Positions 23,432-31,757 of a stretch of DNA of 57,673 bases are shown here, piece after piece (the first letter of the stretch is position 1; each line of letters starts with the position of its first letter). The translations under genes were made by a program, and so were the position numbers. Under the pieces are notes generated by a model. The model was given only the letters and a program-made list of their open reading frames with translations, searched no databases and was not told where the DNA came from. Where the stretch lies: positions 1 through 57,673 of the forward strand of contig JAFYCS010000104.1 in the NCBI GenBank assembly GCA_017539565.1, written 5' to 3'. Origin of the DNA: Lachnospiraceae bacterium. GTDB taxonomy: Bacteria > Bacillota > Clostridia > Lachnospirales > Lachnospiraceae.

Positions 23432-23671
23432 ATGCAACGAAATATAGATGTTATGCGCACTGGCATACAGTTAAAGAGGCTGATAAGTGGGGCGGGCTAC
23501 ACTGTAGCAGAGGTTCGGGATTATCTGGGCCTCATGTATCCGCAGGTTATCTATCGCTGGTATAAAGGGAAGACGTTGCCTGATATCGAACATTTTCTGG
23601 GACTGGGCAAATTGCTGAACCGGCATATTGATGAGTTGATAGTTTTGAAAGAAGTCTCAAAAGAAGCGTGA
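23432..23671 (+). CDS. Small XRE-like helix-turn-helix protein
   Basis: 79 residues with a helix-turn-helix of the Cro/CI type (TGIQLKRLISGAGYTVAEVRDYLG, then PQVIYRWYKGKTLPDIEHFLGLGKLL). GAAGGGAG precedes the ATG. It lies 68 bp beyond the RAYT gene and between two repeat copies; whether it regulates the transposase is unknown. Confidence 0.8.
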   Translation: MQRNIDVMRTGIQLKRLISGAGYTVAEVRDYLGLMYPQVIYRWYKGKTLPDIEHFLGLGKLLNRHIDELIVLKEVSKEA

Positions 23672-23682
23672 TCGTTATTATT

Positions 23683-23745
23683 GGTGCCGGGCACTTTGTA
23701 CAAGACATCACATTTTGTGCACTAAAGTATAAAGTGCCTGGCACC
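23683..23745 (+). repeat. GTGCCAGGCAC-family 63-bp asymmetric palindrome
   Basis: Inverted units around TTT whose inner parts differ (GTACAAGACATCACA against TGTGCACTAAAGTAT). It overlaps the 3' end of vanZ and supplies its stop codon. Confidence 0.95.
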
Positions 23746-24160
23746 CAATACCGATGATGGCACCGGCGGAGTCGATGCAGACGTCGGTGAAGGTGCAGGC
23801 ACGTTCCGGGACGAAGGCCTGGTGAATCTCGTCGGTGACGGCGTATAAGGTGGCGATAATCCATGCGATGATAATGCGTTTGAAGAGTGGCAGTCCGGCC
23901 TGTTTGTCTGTGTTGATGCTGTTTATATCAAGTGCGGCTAAAAAACCAAGGATCAGATATTCTGTGAAATGCGCTCCTTTGCGGACGATTATAGTCAGTA
24001 TAGCCCGGTCAGCCCTTGTCAGGCGGTATAGGATATCGACGATGACACCGCTTTCCGCGCCGGAAATCGGTCCCGGCAGAGCTGATTGCACAAAGATGAA
24101 TATCATAAATAAAACAGTTATTATGATAAGTATTCTGGATTTTTTTGTTGATCTTTTCAT
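23708..24160 (-). CDS. VanZ family membrane protein with a repeat-derived C-terminus
   Basis: 150 residues. VanZ-like features: first membrane segment with FVQSALPG, RKGAHFTEYLILGFLA (about 61-76), ATLYAVTDEIHQAFVPERACTFTDVCIDSAGAIIG (about 101-136). The family normally continues into a last hydrophobic helix after SAGAIIG, but here the sequence switches at GIG into the dispersed repeat (CQALYTLVHKM then TGA within the repeat). The protein is therefore probably truncated by a repeat insertion, and may or may not work. VanZ gives low-level teicoplanin resistance in enterococci; in most genomes its role is unknown. Confidence 0.8.
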   Translation of the reverse strand: MKRSTKKSRILIIITVLFMIFIFVQSALPGPISGAESGVIVDILYRLTRADRAILTIIVRKGAHFTEYLILGFLAALDINSINTDKQAGLPLFKRIIIAWIIATLYAVTDEIHQAFVPERACTFTDVCIDSAGAIIGIGCQALYTLVHKM

Positions 24161-24207
24161 GATGATAAAACAATCTCCCCGCTGTTTTCAGTACACATTT
24201 TAACACA

Positions 24208-24270
24208 GGTGCCAGGCACTTTGTACAAAACATCACATTTTGTGCGCTAAAGTACAAAGTGCCTGGCACC
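24208..24270 (+). repeat. GTGCCAGGCAC-family 63-bp asymmetric palindrome
   Basis: Inverted units around TTT (inner arms AAAACATCACA and TGTGCGCTAAA), between the divergent vanZ and CapD-like genes. Confidence 0.95.
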
Positions 24271-24282
24271 GGGGGGCAGAGA

Positions 24283-24312
24283 TTGACGCGCCAACACAAT
24301 CGGGTGTATCAT
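24283..24312 (+). promoter_or_regulatory. Promoter of the CapD-like/GDP-mannose operon
   Basis: TTGACG (24283-24288), 18-bp spacer, TATCAT (24307-24312), 12 bp after the palindrome. Confidence 0.6.
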
Positions 24313-24343
24313 ATATAAGTTAAAGATATCCGGAGGAATAGCA

Positions 24344-25546
24344 ATGGACAATATCCTGGAACTCATCGGCCGCACCCGCCCTTTATTTAAAGAAGACATA
24401 GAGCGCAACGCGGCTTTTCTTGATGAAACGGTAAAAAAGTCACGCTTCCTTGTTATAGGAGGAGCCGGCACAATTGGGTCGGCTATCTGCCGTGAGCTTT
24501 TTGCACGCGATCCAAAGGTTCTGCACGTGGTAGACATCAGCGAGAACAACATGGTCGAGCTGGTTCGTGACCTGCGTTCTTCCGTCGGATATACCACAGG
24601 CGAGTTTGCCACCTTTGCCATTGACTGCGGCAGCAGTATCTTTGATGCGTTTATACGTGCACAGAAGCAGCGCGTTGGTGGCTATGATTATGTATTTAAC
24701 ACATCCGCACTCAAGCATGTGCGTTCTGAAAAAGATCCCTTCACGCTGATGCGTATGGTGGACACCAATATATTTAACACCATCAGCACGATTCACGCCT
24801 CAGCAGAAATGGGAGCTAAGAAATATTTCTGTGTCTCCACCGACAAGGCCGCCAACCCGGTTAATATGATGGGTGCGTCCAAACGCATCATGGAGATGTA
24901 CTTAAATAAATTAAGCGAAGAACTTCCGGTATCCACCGCGCGTTTCGCAAACGTCGCGTTTTCTGACGGAAGTCTGCTATACGGTTTCGGTCGTCGCATC
25001 GATAAAGAGCAGCCGTTGGCCGCCCCCGACGACGTCCGACGCTACTTCGTCACGCCTAAGGAAGCAGGCGAGCTCTGCCTTATGTCCTGCCTGACCGGTG
25101 AAAACCGTGACATATATTTCCCGCGTCTTGACGAGGAGCTTAATCTGATCACTTTCTCCGGTATCGCCGAGCGCTACCTGCGCCATCTGGGATACGAGCC
25201 TGTGCAGTGTGCTACAGAGCAGGAAGCGCGTGAGAGTGTAAAGCGCCTCAAGGCTAAACGACAGTACCCTGTGTATTTTTTTCACAGCGATACTACCGGA
25301 GAGAAGGACTTTGAGGAATTCTATATGGAAGGCGAGCAGCTTGACCTTGAGCGATTCGCAAACATTGGCATAATAAAGAAAAACGCCGACTATGACCCCG
25401 GAAAACTTGAATATTTCACGCGCTCCATCGCGGAATTCAAGGCAGCCGGCAACTGGACGCGGACCGATTTGATCAATCTATTTAATGAGATGATACCTCA
25501 GTTTGCGCACAAGGAAACCGGAAAATTTCTGGACGGAAGGATGTAA
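24344..25546 (+). CDS. CapD-like nucleotide-sugar dehydratase/epimerase (polysaccharide biosynthesis)
   Basis: 400 residues, extended short-chain dehydrogenase of the Polysacc_synt_2 family. Rossmann motif GGAGTIGSAI (about 39-48), then FNTSALKHV and STDKAANPVNMMGASKR (about 166-182), which carries the family's M-x3-K in place of Y-x3-K. Relatives convert UDP-GlcNAc to 4-keto-6-deoxy sugars for capsule or glycan. It lacks the membrane domain of long CapD proteins, so it is cytoplasmic. CGGAGGA precedes the ATG. First gene of an operon with a lipoprotein and the two GDP-mannose genes, with a palindrome in the next gap. Confidence 0.85.
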   Translation: MDNILELIGRTRPLFKEDIERNAAFLDETVKKSRFLVIGGAGTIGSAICRELFARDPKVLHVVDISENNMVELVRDLRSSVGYTTGEFATFAIDCGSSIFDAFIRAQKQRVGGYDYVFNTSALKHVRSEKDPFTLMRMVDTNIFNTISTIHASAEMGAKKYFCVSTDKAANPVNMMGASKRIMEMYLNKLSEELPVSTARFANVAFSDGSLLYGFGRRIDKEQPLAAPDDVRRYFVTPKEAGELCLMSCLTGENRDIYFPRLDEELNLITFSGIAERYLRHLGYEPVQCATEQEARESVKRLKAKRQYPVYFFHSDTTGEKDFEEFYMEGEQLDLERFANIGIIKKNADYDPGKLEYFTRSIAEFKAAGNWTRTDLINLFNEMIPQFAHKETGKFLDGRM

Positions 25547-25558
25547 CGGTTTCATAAC

Positions 25559-25621
25559 GGTGCCAGGCACTTTGTACAAGACGTCACATTTTGTGCACTA
25601 AAGTACAAAGTGCCTGGCACC
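25559..25621 (+). repeat. GTGCCAGGCAC-family 63-bp asymmetric palindrome
   Basis: Inverted units around TTT (inner arms AAGACGTCACA and TGTGCACTAAA), 12 bp after the CapD-like stop and directly before the AAGGAGGAG ribosome site of the lipoprotein gene. Confidence 0.95.
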
Positions 25622-25633
25622 AAGGAGGAGATT

Positions 25634-26923
25634 ATGAAAAAAAGGATATTACACATGGCAGCCGCACTTACGATAGCGGCAGCGGCTTTGACCGCATGCA
25701 CAGAAGCTAAGGAACCGGATCGCGGCTTTTATGAAGAAGAAGCAGAACCTACGAAGACGCCTGATATGCCTACAGAACCGGAGACTACGGTGACACCGGT
25801 GCGTCCCTCGGAAAATAATGTCACGGTCAGCAGCGTAAAGGAACTGGTGGAAGCCGTCAGGCCCGGCGTTTTTATATATGTCGAGCCCGGTACCTACAAC
25901 ATTTCTGATTTTCTGGCAGCCGCCTGGGCAGCCGAGGGTGATGACTGGAATGTCAACCATGAGTATGTCGAGATACGCCAGGTATACGACGGCTTCGAGC
26001 TGGTGATAAAGAACGTCGAGAACCTTACGATAGAAGGAACGGACAGTGACCGCGCGGCCACACATTTCCAGACGGATCCGCGATACGCGGCAGTACTTGC
26101 ATTCGAAAACTGCACCTACGTCAACCTGTCAACCATAACCATGGGGCACACGAACACCGGCAACTGTTACGGCAGTGTTATCGATTTCAGGGGCTGTGAA
26201 GCCATCGCTGTCGGCAACGCTGACCTCTACGGCTGCGGCGTTATCGGCCTTAACCTGGAATACTGCACCAACTACCTTTTCTGCAATAATGTCACCATAC
26301 GCGAATGCTATAGCGGACCGCTGGGCAATGAGGGCAGCAGCGGCGTCTGGCAGTTTGACAATTGTTCGTTGGTTGATTCAACCTCTTCATGTTTATTTGA
26401 TATAGACGGTCTGGATATAACTTTCAACAACTGCAAGTTCGGCGACAGGGAAACGGAGAACTTTATGTTCAGTGACAGGATCACCGCGAACAACTGCGAG
26501 TGGGGCAACGTGGAGATCTATCCCGACTACCCGGAGTCTGATCCCGCAGATTATATTCCCGCCACATTCACTACGGACGGCTTAAGCGTAACGCCTTTTG
26601 ACAAGAGCATGCTGACGTATCCATACTGGGCGGGCTTCGAGGTGACCGATGAAAAAACCGGCGCCACCGCAGAGACTGATATCTGGGCATACTTTTTCAG
26701 CGACGGCACTGGCTTTATCTATGAGGACGGCTACGAAAGAGGATTTGACTGGTATATGGACAGCCAGTACGGTGCGACCATGACATTTGACGACGGTACC
26801 GAAGCCGGAGCCATCATCTACGCCGATAAGAATGCGAAGGAAAGCACAACCTGGCTGCAGATTTATATGGACGGCCACGGAACATGGTTTGCGCCCTTAT
26901 ATCCTACTGATGTGGAGGAATAA
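25634..26923 (+). CDS. Lipoprotein with a right-handed beta-helix-like domain
   Basis: 429 residues from the ATG at 25634, just after AAGGAGGAG; an earlier start at 25610 lies in the repeat. A signal peptide ends in the lipobox LTAC (Cys22), followed by an acidic Pro/Thr linker. Residues about 55-310 show beta-helix features: SVKELVEAVRPGVFIYVEPGTYNIS, then repeated N/C-containing turns such as IEGTDSD, FENCTYVNLS, YGCGVIGL, FNNCKFGD, as in NosD, pectate lyase-like or C5-epimerase folds. The last 110 residues form another aromatic beta-rich domain. It should sit outside the membrane and bind or modify the glycan built by neighbours; enzymatic residues are not identifiable. Confidence 0.75.
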   Translation: MKKRILHMAAALTIAAAALTACTEAKEPDRGFYEEEAEPTKTPDMPTEPETTVTPVRPSENNVTVSSVKELVEAVRPGVFIYVEPGTYNISDFLAAAWAAEGDDWNVNHEYVEIRQVYDGFELVIKNVENLTIEGTDSDRAATHFQTDPRYAAVLAFENCTYVNLSTITMGHTNTGNCYGSVIDFRGCEAIAVGNADLYGCGVIGLNLEYCTNYLFCNNVTIRECYSGPLGNEGSSGVWQFDNCSLVDSTSSCLFDIDGLDITFNNCKFGDRETENFMFSDRITANNCEWGNVEIYPDYPESDPADYIPATFTTDGLSVTPFDKSMLTYPYWAGFEVTDEKTGATAETDIWAYFFSDGTGFIYEDGYERGFDWYMDSQYGATMTFDDGTEAGAIIYADKNAKESTTWLQIYMDGHGTWFAPLYPTDVEE

Positions 26924-28228
26924 ATGAACATAATCTTACTATCCGGCGGATCCGGAACGCGTCTTTGGCCGCTTTCCAACGACGTCCGCTCCAAACAGTT
27001 TATAAAAATATTCAAAAAGGAAGACGGCAGTTACGAGTCAATGGTGCAGCGCATCTATGGCCAGATCAGAGCTGTGGATCCCGACGCGTCGGTGACCATT
27101 GCGACATCCAAATCGCAGGTCTCTGCGATCCACAACCAGCTGGGAACGGAAGTGGGCATTTCCGTCGAACCCTGCAGACGTGATACTTTCGCGGCCATCG
27201 CCCTTGCAACGGCTTATCTGCACGATATCCGCGGCATAAGCGAAGACGAAGCAGTGGTAGTCTGCCCCGTCGATCCTTATGTTGAACTCTCATATTTTGA
27301 ATGCGTTAACGAGCTGTACAAAGCGGCACAGAGAGGTGAAAAAAATCTGTATCTGATGGGTATCGAGCCCAGTTATCCCTCGGAGAAATACGGTTACATC
27401 AGACCGGAGGAAAACGGATACACATACACCGAAAAACCTGCGAAGGAGAAAGCGGAAGAGTATATAAAGCACGGCGCGCTGTGGAATGCCGGAGTTTTCG
27501 CATACAAGCTCTCATACGTACTTAAGAAGAGCCGCGAACTGCTTGGCACCTCTGATTATGCGACGCTTTTTGGCGATTATGAAAAACTTGAAAAGATATC
27601 TTTCGACTACGCCGTGGTTGAGACAGAGCCTTCCATAGATGTGATCCGCTATGCAGGTGAGTGGCTCGATCTGGGGACCTGGAATACCTTATCCGGTGCG
27701 ATGACAGAGCCCATTGTAGGCAGCGGTAAGGTGGATGACTCCTGTGAGAACGTCCACATCATCAACGAACTGGGCATCCCTGTACTGGGGCTGGGCCTTA
27801 AGGACATGGTGATCTCCGCCAGCCCGCAGGGCATACTGGTCTCCGACAGGGAAGCAAGCTCACGCATCAAACCGATGGTAGATGCGATGGACCAGCAGAT
27901 CATGTTCGCGGAAAAATCCTGGGGAAAGTACCGTGTGCTGGATGTGGAAGAGGGTTCACTTACTGTTAAGGTCGTGCTCAATCCCGACCAGATGATGAAC
28001 TATCATTCCCATGAGCACCGCGACGAGGTCTGGACCGTCATCGCCGGCTACGGCCGCACAGTTGTTGACGGCATGGAGCAGCCCGTCAAGACCGGTGATG
28101 TGATCACCATGGCCGCCGGCTGTAAGCATACCGTTATCGCAGGCCCTGCGGGATTGCAGATGATCGAAGTTCAGCTGGGCGACGAGATATCCGTCTCCGA
28201 TAAAAAGAAATACGAATGGACACCATGA
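26924..28228 (+). CDS. manC: Mannose-1-phosphate guanylyltransferase with a cupin domain
   Basis: 434 residues. N-terminal nucleotidyltransferase domain: LLSGGSGTRLWPLSNDVRSKQF (GGSGTRLWP, residues 8-16), VEPCRRDTFAAIALA, VVCPVDPYV. The C-terminal cupin (about 340-434, NYHSHEHRDEVWTVIAGYG, GDVITMAAGCKHTV) is the usual mannose-6-phosphate isomerase type II tail. It makes GDP-mannose from mannose 1-phosphate and GTP for glycan synthesis. The ATG touches the stop of the lipoprotein gene; GTGGAGGAA is in that gene's end. It overlaps manA by four bases. Confidence 0.9.
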   Translation: MNIILLSGGSGTRLWPLSNDVRSKQFIKIFKKEDGSYESMVQRIYGQIRAVDPDASVTIATSKSQVSAIHNQLGTEVGISVEPCRRDTFAAIALATAYLHDIRGISEDEAVVVCPVDPYVELSYFECVNELYKAAQRGEKNLYLMGIEPSYPSEKYGYIRPEENGYTYTEKPAKEKAEEYIKHGALWNAGVFAYKLSYVLKKSRELLGTSDYATLFGDYEKLEKISFDYAVVETEPSIDVIRYAGEWLDLGTWNTLSGAMTEPIVGSGKVDDSCENVHIINELGIPVLGLGLKDMVISASPQGILVSDREASSRIKPMVDAMDQQIMFAEKSWGKYRVLDVEEGSLTVKVVLNPDQMMNYHSHEHRDEVWTVIAGYGRTVVDGMEQPVKTGDVITMAAGCKHTVIAGPAGLQMIEVQLGDEISVSDKKKYEWTP

Positions 28229-29202
28229 ACAATATACCTTATATATTAACTCCCGCCGCAAAAGACTATCTTTGGGGCGGATCAAGATTAAATGATGATT
28301 TCAACTTAGGCATCGACGCGGATCCTTTTGCCGAAGCCTGGGTTTGTTCAACGCACCCTGACGGTGAGACTTTTGTTCCCACCTGCGGTTGTACTTTAAG
28401 AGAGCTGATAAAACAACATCCGGAATATCTGGGGACCCACGCATCCGGCGTCAACGGCGGCGAACTCCCCATACTGATTAAACTCATCGACGCTAAAAAG
28501 GACTTGAGCGTTCAGGTACATCCCGATGATGACTACGCTCTGAAATATGAGAATTCCCTGGGAAAGACGGAGATGTGGTATGTGCTGGATGCTAAGCCCG
28601 GCACCGAGCTGATCTATGGTTTCAATCTCGATGTAACGAAGGAACAGGTGCGGCGCTCTGTGTTGGACGGAAGCATAGAATCTTTGTTGAACCGCGCACC
28701 GGTTAAGAAAAATGACCTCTTTCTTATCGAAGCCGGAACCGTGCATGCTATCGGCGCCGGCTGTCTTATTGCAGAGATACAGGAGAGCAGCAACCTGACC
28801 TACCGTCTCTATGACTATAACCGCACCGATAAATACGGCAACAAGCGTGAACTGCATATCGATAAAGCGCTGGAAGTGGCGAACCTGAATTCTTCTTCCG
28901 ATCCCCGCCAGCCTATGCGTGTACTGCGCTACAGCAGCGGATACGCAAGTGAGTTGCTGACACGCTGCAAGTATTTTCAGGTGGAGCGTGTTCTTTTGAA
29001 TACCGAAGTAAGGCGTGACCTGGTTCCGTTCAGTACCGGTAGCAACAGTTTCCATGCGCTGCTGTGCATAGACGGCTGCGGCTCAGTCAGCGGCGATGGC
29101 GTGTTCATCAATTTCTTCAAGGGGGATTGTATCTTCGTTCCCGCCGACAGCGTGGAACTCAGACTGCACGGAAAAGCGCAGTTGTTGAATGTAAGCTGTT
29201 GA
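28225..29202 (+). CDS. manA: Mannose-6-phosphate isomerase, class I
   Basis: 325 residues from the ATG in the ATGA overlap with manC; an ATG at 28216 three codons earlier is also open. Zinc-site motifs QVHPDDDYA (about 93-101) and EAGTVHAIGAG (about 171-181) are intact, as is YRLYDYNR. It links fructose 6-phosphate to mannose 6-phosphate, feeding manC in the same operon. The step between, phosphomannomutase, is not in the window. Cytoplasmic. Confidence 0.9.
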   Translation: MNNIPYILTPAAKDYLWGGSRLNDDFNLGIDADPFAEAWVCSTHPDGETFVPTCGCTLRELIKQHPEYLGTHASGVNGGELPILIKLIDAKKDLSVQVHPDDDYALKYENSLGKTEMWYVLDAKPGTELIYGFNLDVTKEQVRRSVLDGSIESLLNRAPVKKNDLFLIEAGTVHAIGAGCLIAEIQESSNLTYRLYDYNRTDKYGNKRELHIDKALEVANLNSSSDPRQPMRVLRYSSGYASELLTRCKYFQVERVLLNTEVRRDLVPFSTGSNSFHALLCIDGCGSVSGDGVFINFFKGDCIFVPADSVELRLHGKAQLLNVSC

Positions 29203-29227
29203 GGACAAAAGGATCGTCCACGCGTCC

Positions 29228-29683
29228 TCATTCATTTTTTAAATAATGCATCCTGTTATTTTTCTTTTTTATTCTTCTCTTTTCACCGGTTACGGGATCC
29301 GTCTCCTCCGGCTTTAATGCCTCAGCCAGCCTGCCGATGATGTTTTCCTGACAGTCATTGCAGTAGCGGCCCTTTTCGATCACGCAGCCGCAGCCATGGC
29401 ATTTTACAATATTCTCAAAAGGATCGTAGAGCGTGCCTTCACGTTCAAACTCCTCTAAAGTCTCACGGTCGACGCCTGTCATCTTTTCAAGTATGGGTAT
29501 GGACGCCATGCCGTTTTCGTCTATATATTTACGGACCTTTCCGTAATCGCTGTAGATCGTTTTGTTGCACCGGCGGCATTCAAAAGCGCCCGCACCGAGA
29601 TAATAGAGTTTCCCATAGCATTCATCGCAGCAGTGGGGAAACTTCGCGGTCATCTTAGGTTTTTCGTCTTTTTTACCGGCCAT
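29228..29683 (-). CDS. Zinc-ribbon protein resembling YvyF / TIGR03826
   Basis: 151 residues with four cysteine pairs: CCDEC, ECRRC, CHGCGC and CNDC. Between them is a helical segment with VRKYIDENGMASIPILEKMTGVDRETLEEFEREGTL, which resembles a winged-helix of the MerR-like kind and matches the flagellar-operon protein YvyF (TIGR03826). The tail is basic. In motile Firmicutes that protein sits with flgM, but no flagellar gene is here. Function unknown. A good ribosome site AAAGGAG lies upstream on the minus strand. Confidence 0.7.
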   Translation of the reverse strand: MAGKKDEKPKMTAKFPHCCDECYGKLYYLGAGAFECRRCNKTIYSDYGKVRKYIDENGMASIPILEKMTGVDRETLEEFEREGTLYDPFENIVKCHGCGCVIEKGRYCNDCQENIIGRLAEALKPEETDPVTGEKRRIKKKNNRMHYLKNE

Positions 29684-29745
29684 AGGGGACTCCTTTCATA
29701 TCTATATTATATCATAAATAAGTGGCCGGAACAATGAAAAACATC

Positions 29746-29774
29746 TGGACAAGCATCCTTTAGCAAGCGATAAT
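29746..29774 (+). promoter_or_regulatory. Promoter of the GH43-dus pair
   Basis: TGGACA (29746-29751), 17-bp spacer, GATAAT (29769-29774). An imperfect inverted repeat TATACCC/GGGTTATA follows at 29775-29793 and may be an operator. Confidence 0.55.
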
Positions 29775-29819
29775 ATACCCCATAGGGTTATACCCCAACA
29801 CAATCCAAGGAGGATCAAA

Positions 29820-30743
29820 ATGGACGAAAAAAATTTCCACTCTAACCCGATCGCAAAAGATATTTATACTGCCGATCCCGCGCCCATGGTGTACGGCGAC
29901 ACGCTGTATCTCTACACCACCCACGACGAGGACGAGCTGATAAACAACTTCTATACCATGTTTGACTGGCGCTGCTATTCTACTAAAGACATGGTAAACT
30001 GGACCGACCACGGAAAGATCTTTTCGCTTGATGACATCGAATGGGCTGACGACCGCGCATGGGCTCCCCAGGCCATAGAGCACAAAGGAAAGTTCTACCT
30101 TTATTGCCCTGTGCACAAAAAGGACGGTGGCATGGCAATTGCAGTGGGTATTTCGGACTCACCCACCGGTCCCTTCAGGGATCTGGGACACCCCCTTGTA
30201 GATGAGGGCGACTGGAACGACATCGATCCTACGGTGTATCGTGACGACGATGGCAAGACCTATCTGTACTTCGGTAATCCCGAACTTCGTTACGTTATAT
30301 TGAACGACGACATGGTTTCCTATGATGAGGGCATAGGTGTTCAGAAGATTCCCATGACAGTTGAATCCTTCGGAAAGGGCAGCCACAACACCGGTACCAC
30401 CTACGGCGAAGGTCCCTGGTTCTACAAGCGTAACGGACTCTACTACATGGTATTTGCAGGCTTTGCTGAGGGTGAGCGCCGCAACGAGCACTTTGGCTAC
30501 TCAACATCGGATTCGCCTACAGGTCCCTGGAAATACAGAGGCGTCCTTATGGAGGAGGGACCCTGCTTTACGAATCATCCGGGCATTTGCGATTTCAAGG
30601 GGCATTCATATCTTTTCTACCACACGGACGAACTGCCCGGCGGCAGCCTTTTCCACCGCAGCGTGTGCGTAGCTGAGTTTAAGTATAATGATGATGGTAC
30701 CATTGACACCATATCTAAGTGTGAAGGTGTCAGCAGGATATAA
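29820..30743 (+). CDS. Glycoside hydrolase family 43 (arabinofuranosidase/xylosidase type)
   Basis: 307 residues without signal peptide, so an intracellular enzyme acting on imported oligosaccharides. The five-bladed propeller catalytic trio is visible: Asp19 (TADPAPM) as base, Asp136 (DIDPTV) as pKa modulator and Glu197 (GEGPWFYKR) as acid. Substrate (arabinan, xylan or galactan) cannot be told, but the nearby uronate operon points to plant cell-wall use. CCAAGGAGG precedes the ATG. Six bases separate it from dus. Confidence 0.85.
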   Translation: MDEKNFHSNPIAKDIYTADPAPMVYGDTLYLYTTHDEDELINNFYTMFDWRCYSTKDMVNWTDHGKIFSLDDIEWADDRAWAPQAIEHKGKFYLYCPVHKKDGGMAIAVGISDSPTGPFRDLGHPLVDEGDWNDIDPTVYRDDDGKTYLYFGNPELRYVILNDDMVSYDEGIGVQKIPMTVESFGKGSHNTGTTYGEGPWFYKRNGLYYMVFAGFAEGERRNEHFGYSTSDSPTGPWKYRGVLMEEGPCFTNHPGICDFKGHSYLFYHTDELPGGSLFHRSVCVAEFKYNDDGTIDTISKCEGVSRI

Positions 30744-30749
30744 AACGCG

Positions 30750-31712
30750 GTGAAGATCTACTTAGCACCCATGGAGGGGATAACGAATTTCATATTCAGG
30801 AGAGTTTATCTCAGACATTTCAGGGGTATAGATACAAGCTATACCCCTTTTATCGTGGCCAATCAGACCTTCAGCTTTAAGACCGGGGAAAAGCGCGAAG
30901 TGATGCCCTTTACGGACAACACCGTGCCGCAGATACTGTCCAATAATCCGGACTCATTTGTGTGGGCTGCAAAGTATATGAAAGAGCTGGGGTATACGGA
31001 AGTAAACTTAAACCTGGGCTGTCCTTCGCCAACCGTCAGCGGCAGAGGCAGGGGAGCGGGGATGCTTAAGGATCTTGAAAAGCTTGACGCATTCCTTGAT
31101 AAAGTCTTTTCTGCGGAAGGCCTTCCTTCTGTTTCGGTAAAGACACGGGTTGGAGTAGAGGATCCCGCGGAAGTAAATGCAATTACGGAGATTTATAAAA
31201 AATATCCTTTTGATAAGATCATCGTCCACCCCAGGCTGCTTAAAGACCTGTATAAGGGCAGCGTGCGTAAAGACTGTTTTCGGGTTTTCTATGAAAACTT
31301 TGAGTCCGATAAACTGGTCTTTAACGGTGACATTAATACCGCACAGGATGCAATGAAAATAGCGGAGGAGTTTCCGGGCATAGACGGCATAATGACAGGC
31401 AGGGGACTGCTGGCGGATCCGCTGTTGCCGGAAAAGATCAAGGCGGCCGTGTCAGATGATACGATATCTGAAGATGTACTTCAGACATCCGTTTCGAAAG
31501 ATGCTTCCGCACGCATCCTCGCTTTCCTTGACGATCTCTGGGATGAATATGCCGCATATCTTTCCGGCGATGCTGACGTTTTATCCAAAATGAAGGAGTT
31601 GTGGAGCTACCTCTACCGTTCCTTCGACGACGGCGAAAGTATCTTAAAAGCTGTACGTAAAGCCCGAACCAGGCAGGATTACATAATTGGTGCCAGGCAC
31701 TTTGTACTTTAG
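30750..31712 (+). CDS. dus: tRNA-dihydrouridine synthase with a repeat-encoded C-terminal end
   Basis: 320 residues, GTG start, giving MKIYLAPMEGITN, the usual beginning. It reduces uridine in tRNA D-loops with FMN and NADPH. The catalytic Cys lies in NLNLGCPSPTVSGRGRGAGML (about residues 84-104) and the FMN-binding KTRVG and IVHPR segments follow. The last residues GARHFVL and the TAG stop come from the dispersed repeat beginning at 31689, so the native end was replaced. Because the domain is complete, activity is probably kept. Confidence 0.85.
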   Translation: MKIYLAPMEGITNFIFRRVYLRHFRGIDTSYTPFIVANQTFSFKTGEKREVMPFTDNTVPQILSNNPDSFVWAAKYMKELGYTEVNLNLGCPSPTVSGRGRGAGMLKDLEKLDAFLDKVFSAEGLPSVSVKTRVGVEDPAEVNAITEIYKKYPFDKIIVHPRLLKDLYKGSVRKDCFRVFYENFESDKLVFNGDINTAQDAMKIAEEFPGIDGIMTGRGLLADPLLPEKIKAAVSDDTISEDVLQTSVSKDASARILAFLDDLWDEYAAYLSGDADVLSKMKELWSYLYRSFDDGESILKAVRKARTRQDYIIGARHFVL

Positions 31713-31751
31713 TGCACAAAATGTGTTGTTTTGTACAAAGTGTTTGGCACC
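31689..31751 (+). repeat. GTGCCAGGCAC-family 63-bp asymmetric palindrome serving as dus stop and terminator
   Basis: Inverted units around AAA (inner arms TTTAGTGCACA and TGTGTTGTTTT). It is followed by TTTTTC (31752-31757), so the long hairpin plus T-run should end transcription. Confidence 0.95.
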
Positions 31752-31757
31752 TTTTTC

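Noticed and set aside
15049-25621. N-terminal extensions containing VPGT (frames from 15091, 22172 and 25610)
   Set aside because: They start inside repeat palindromes; better starts with ribosome sites or downstream of promoters exist.
2356-25621. Repeats considered as a CRISPR array
   Set aside because: Copies are scattered over 29 kb, palindromic, without regular unique spacers, and no cas gene is present.
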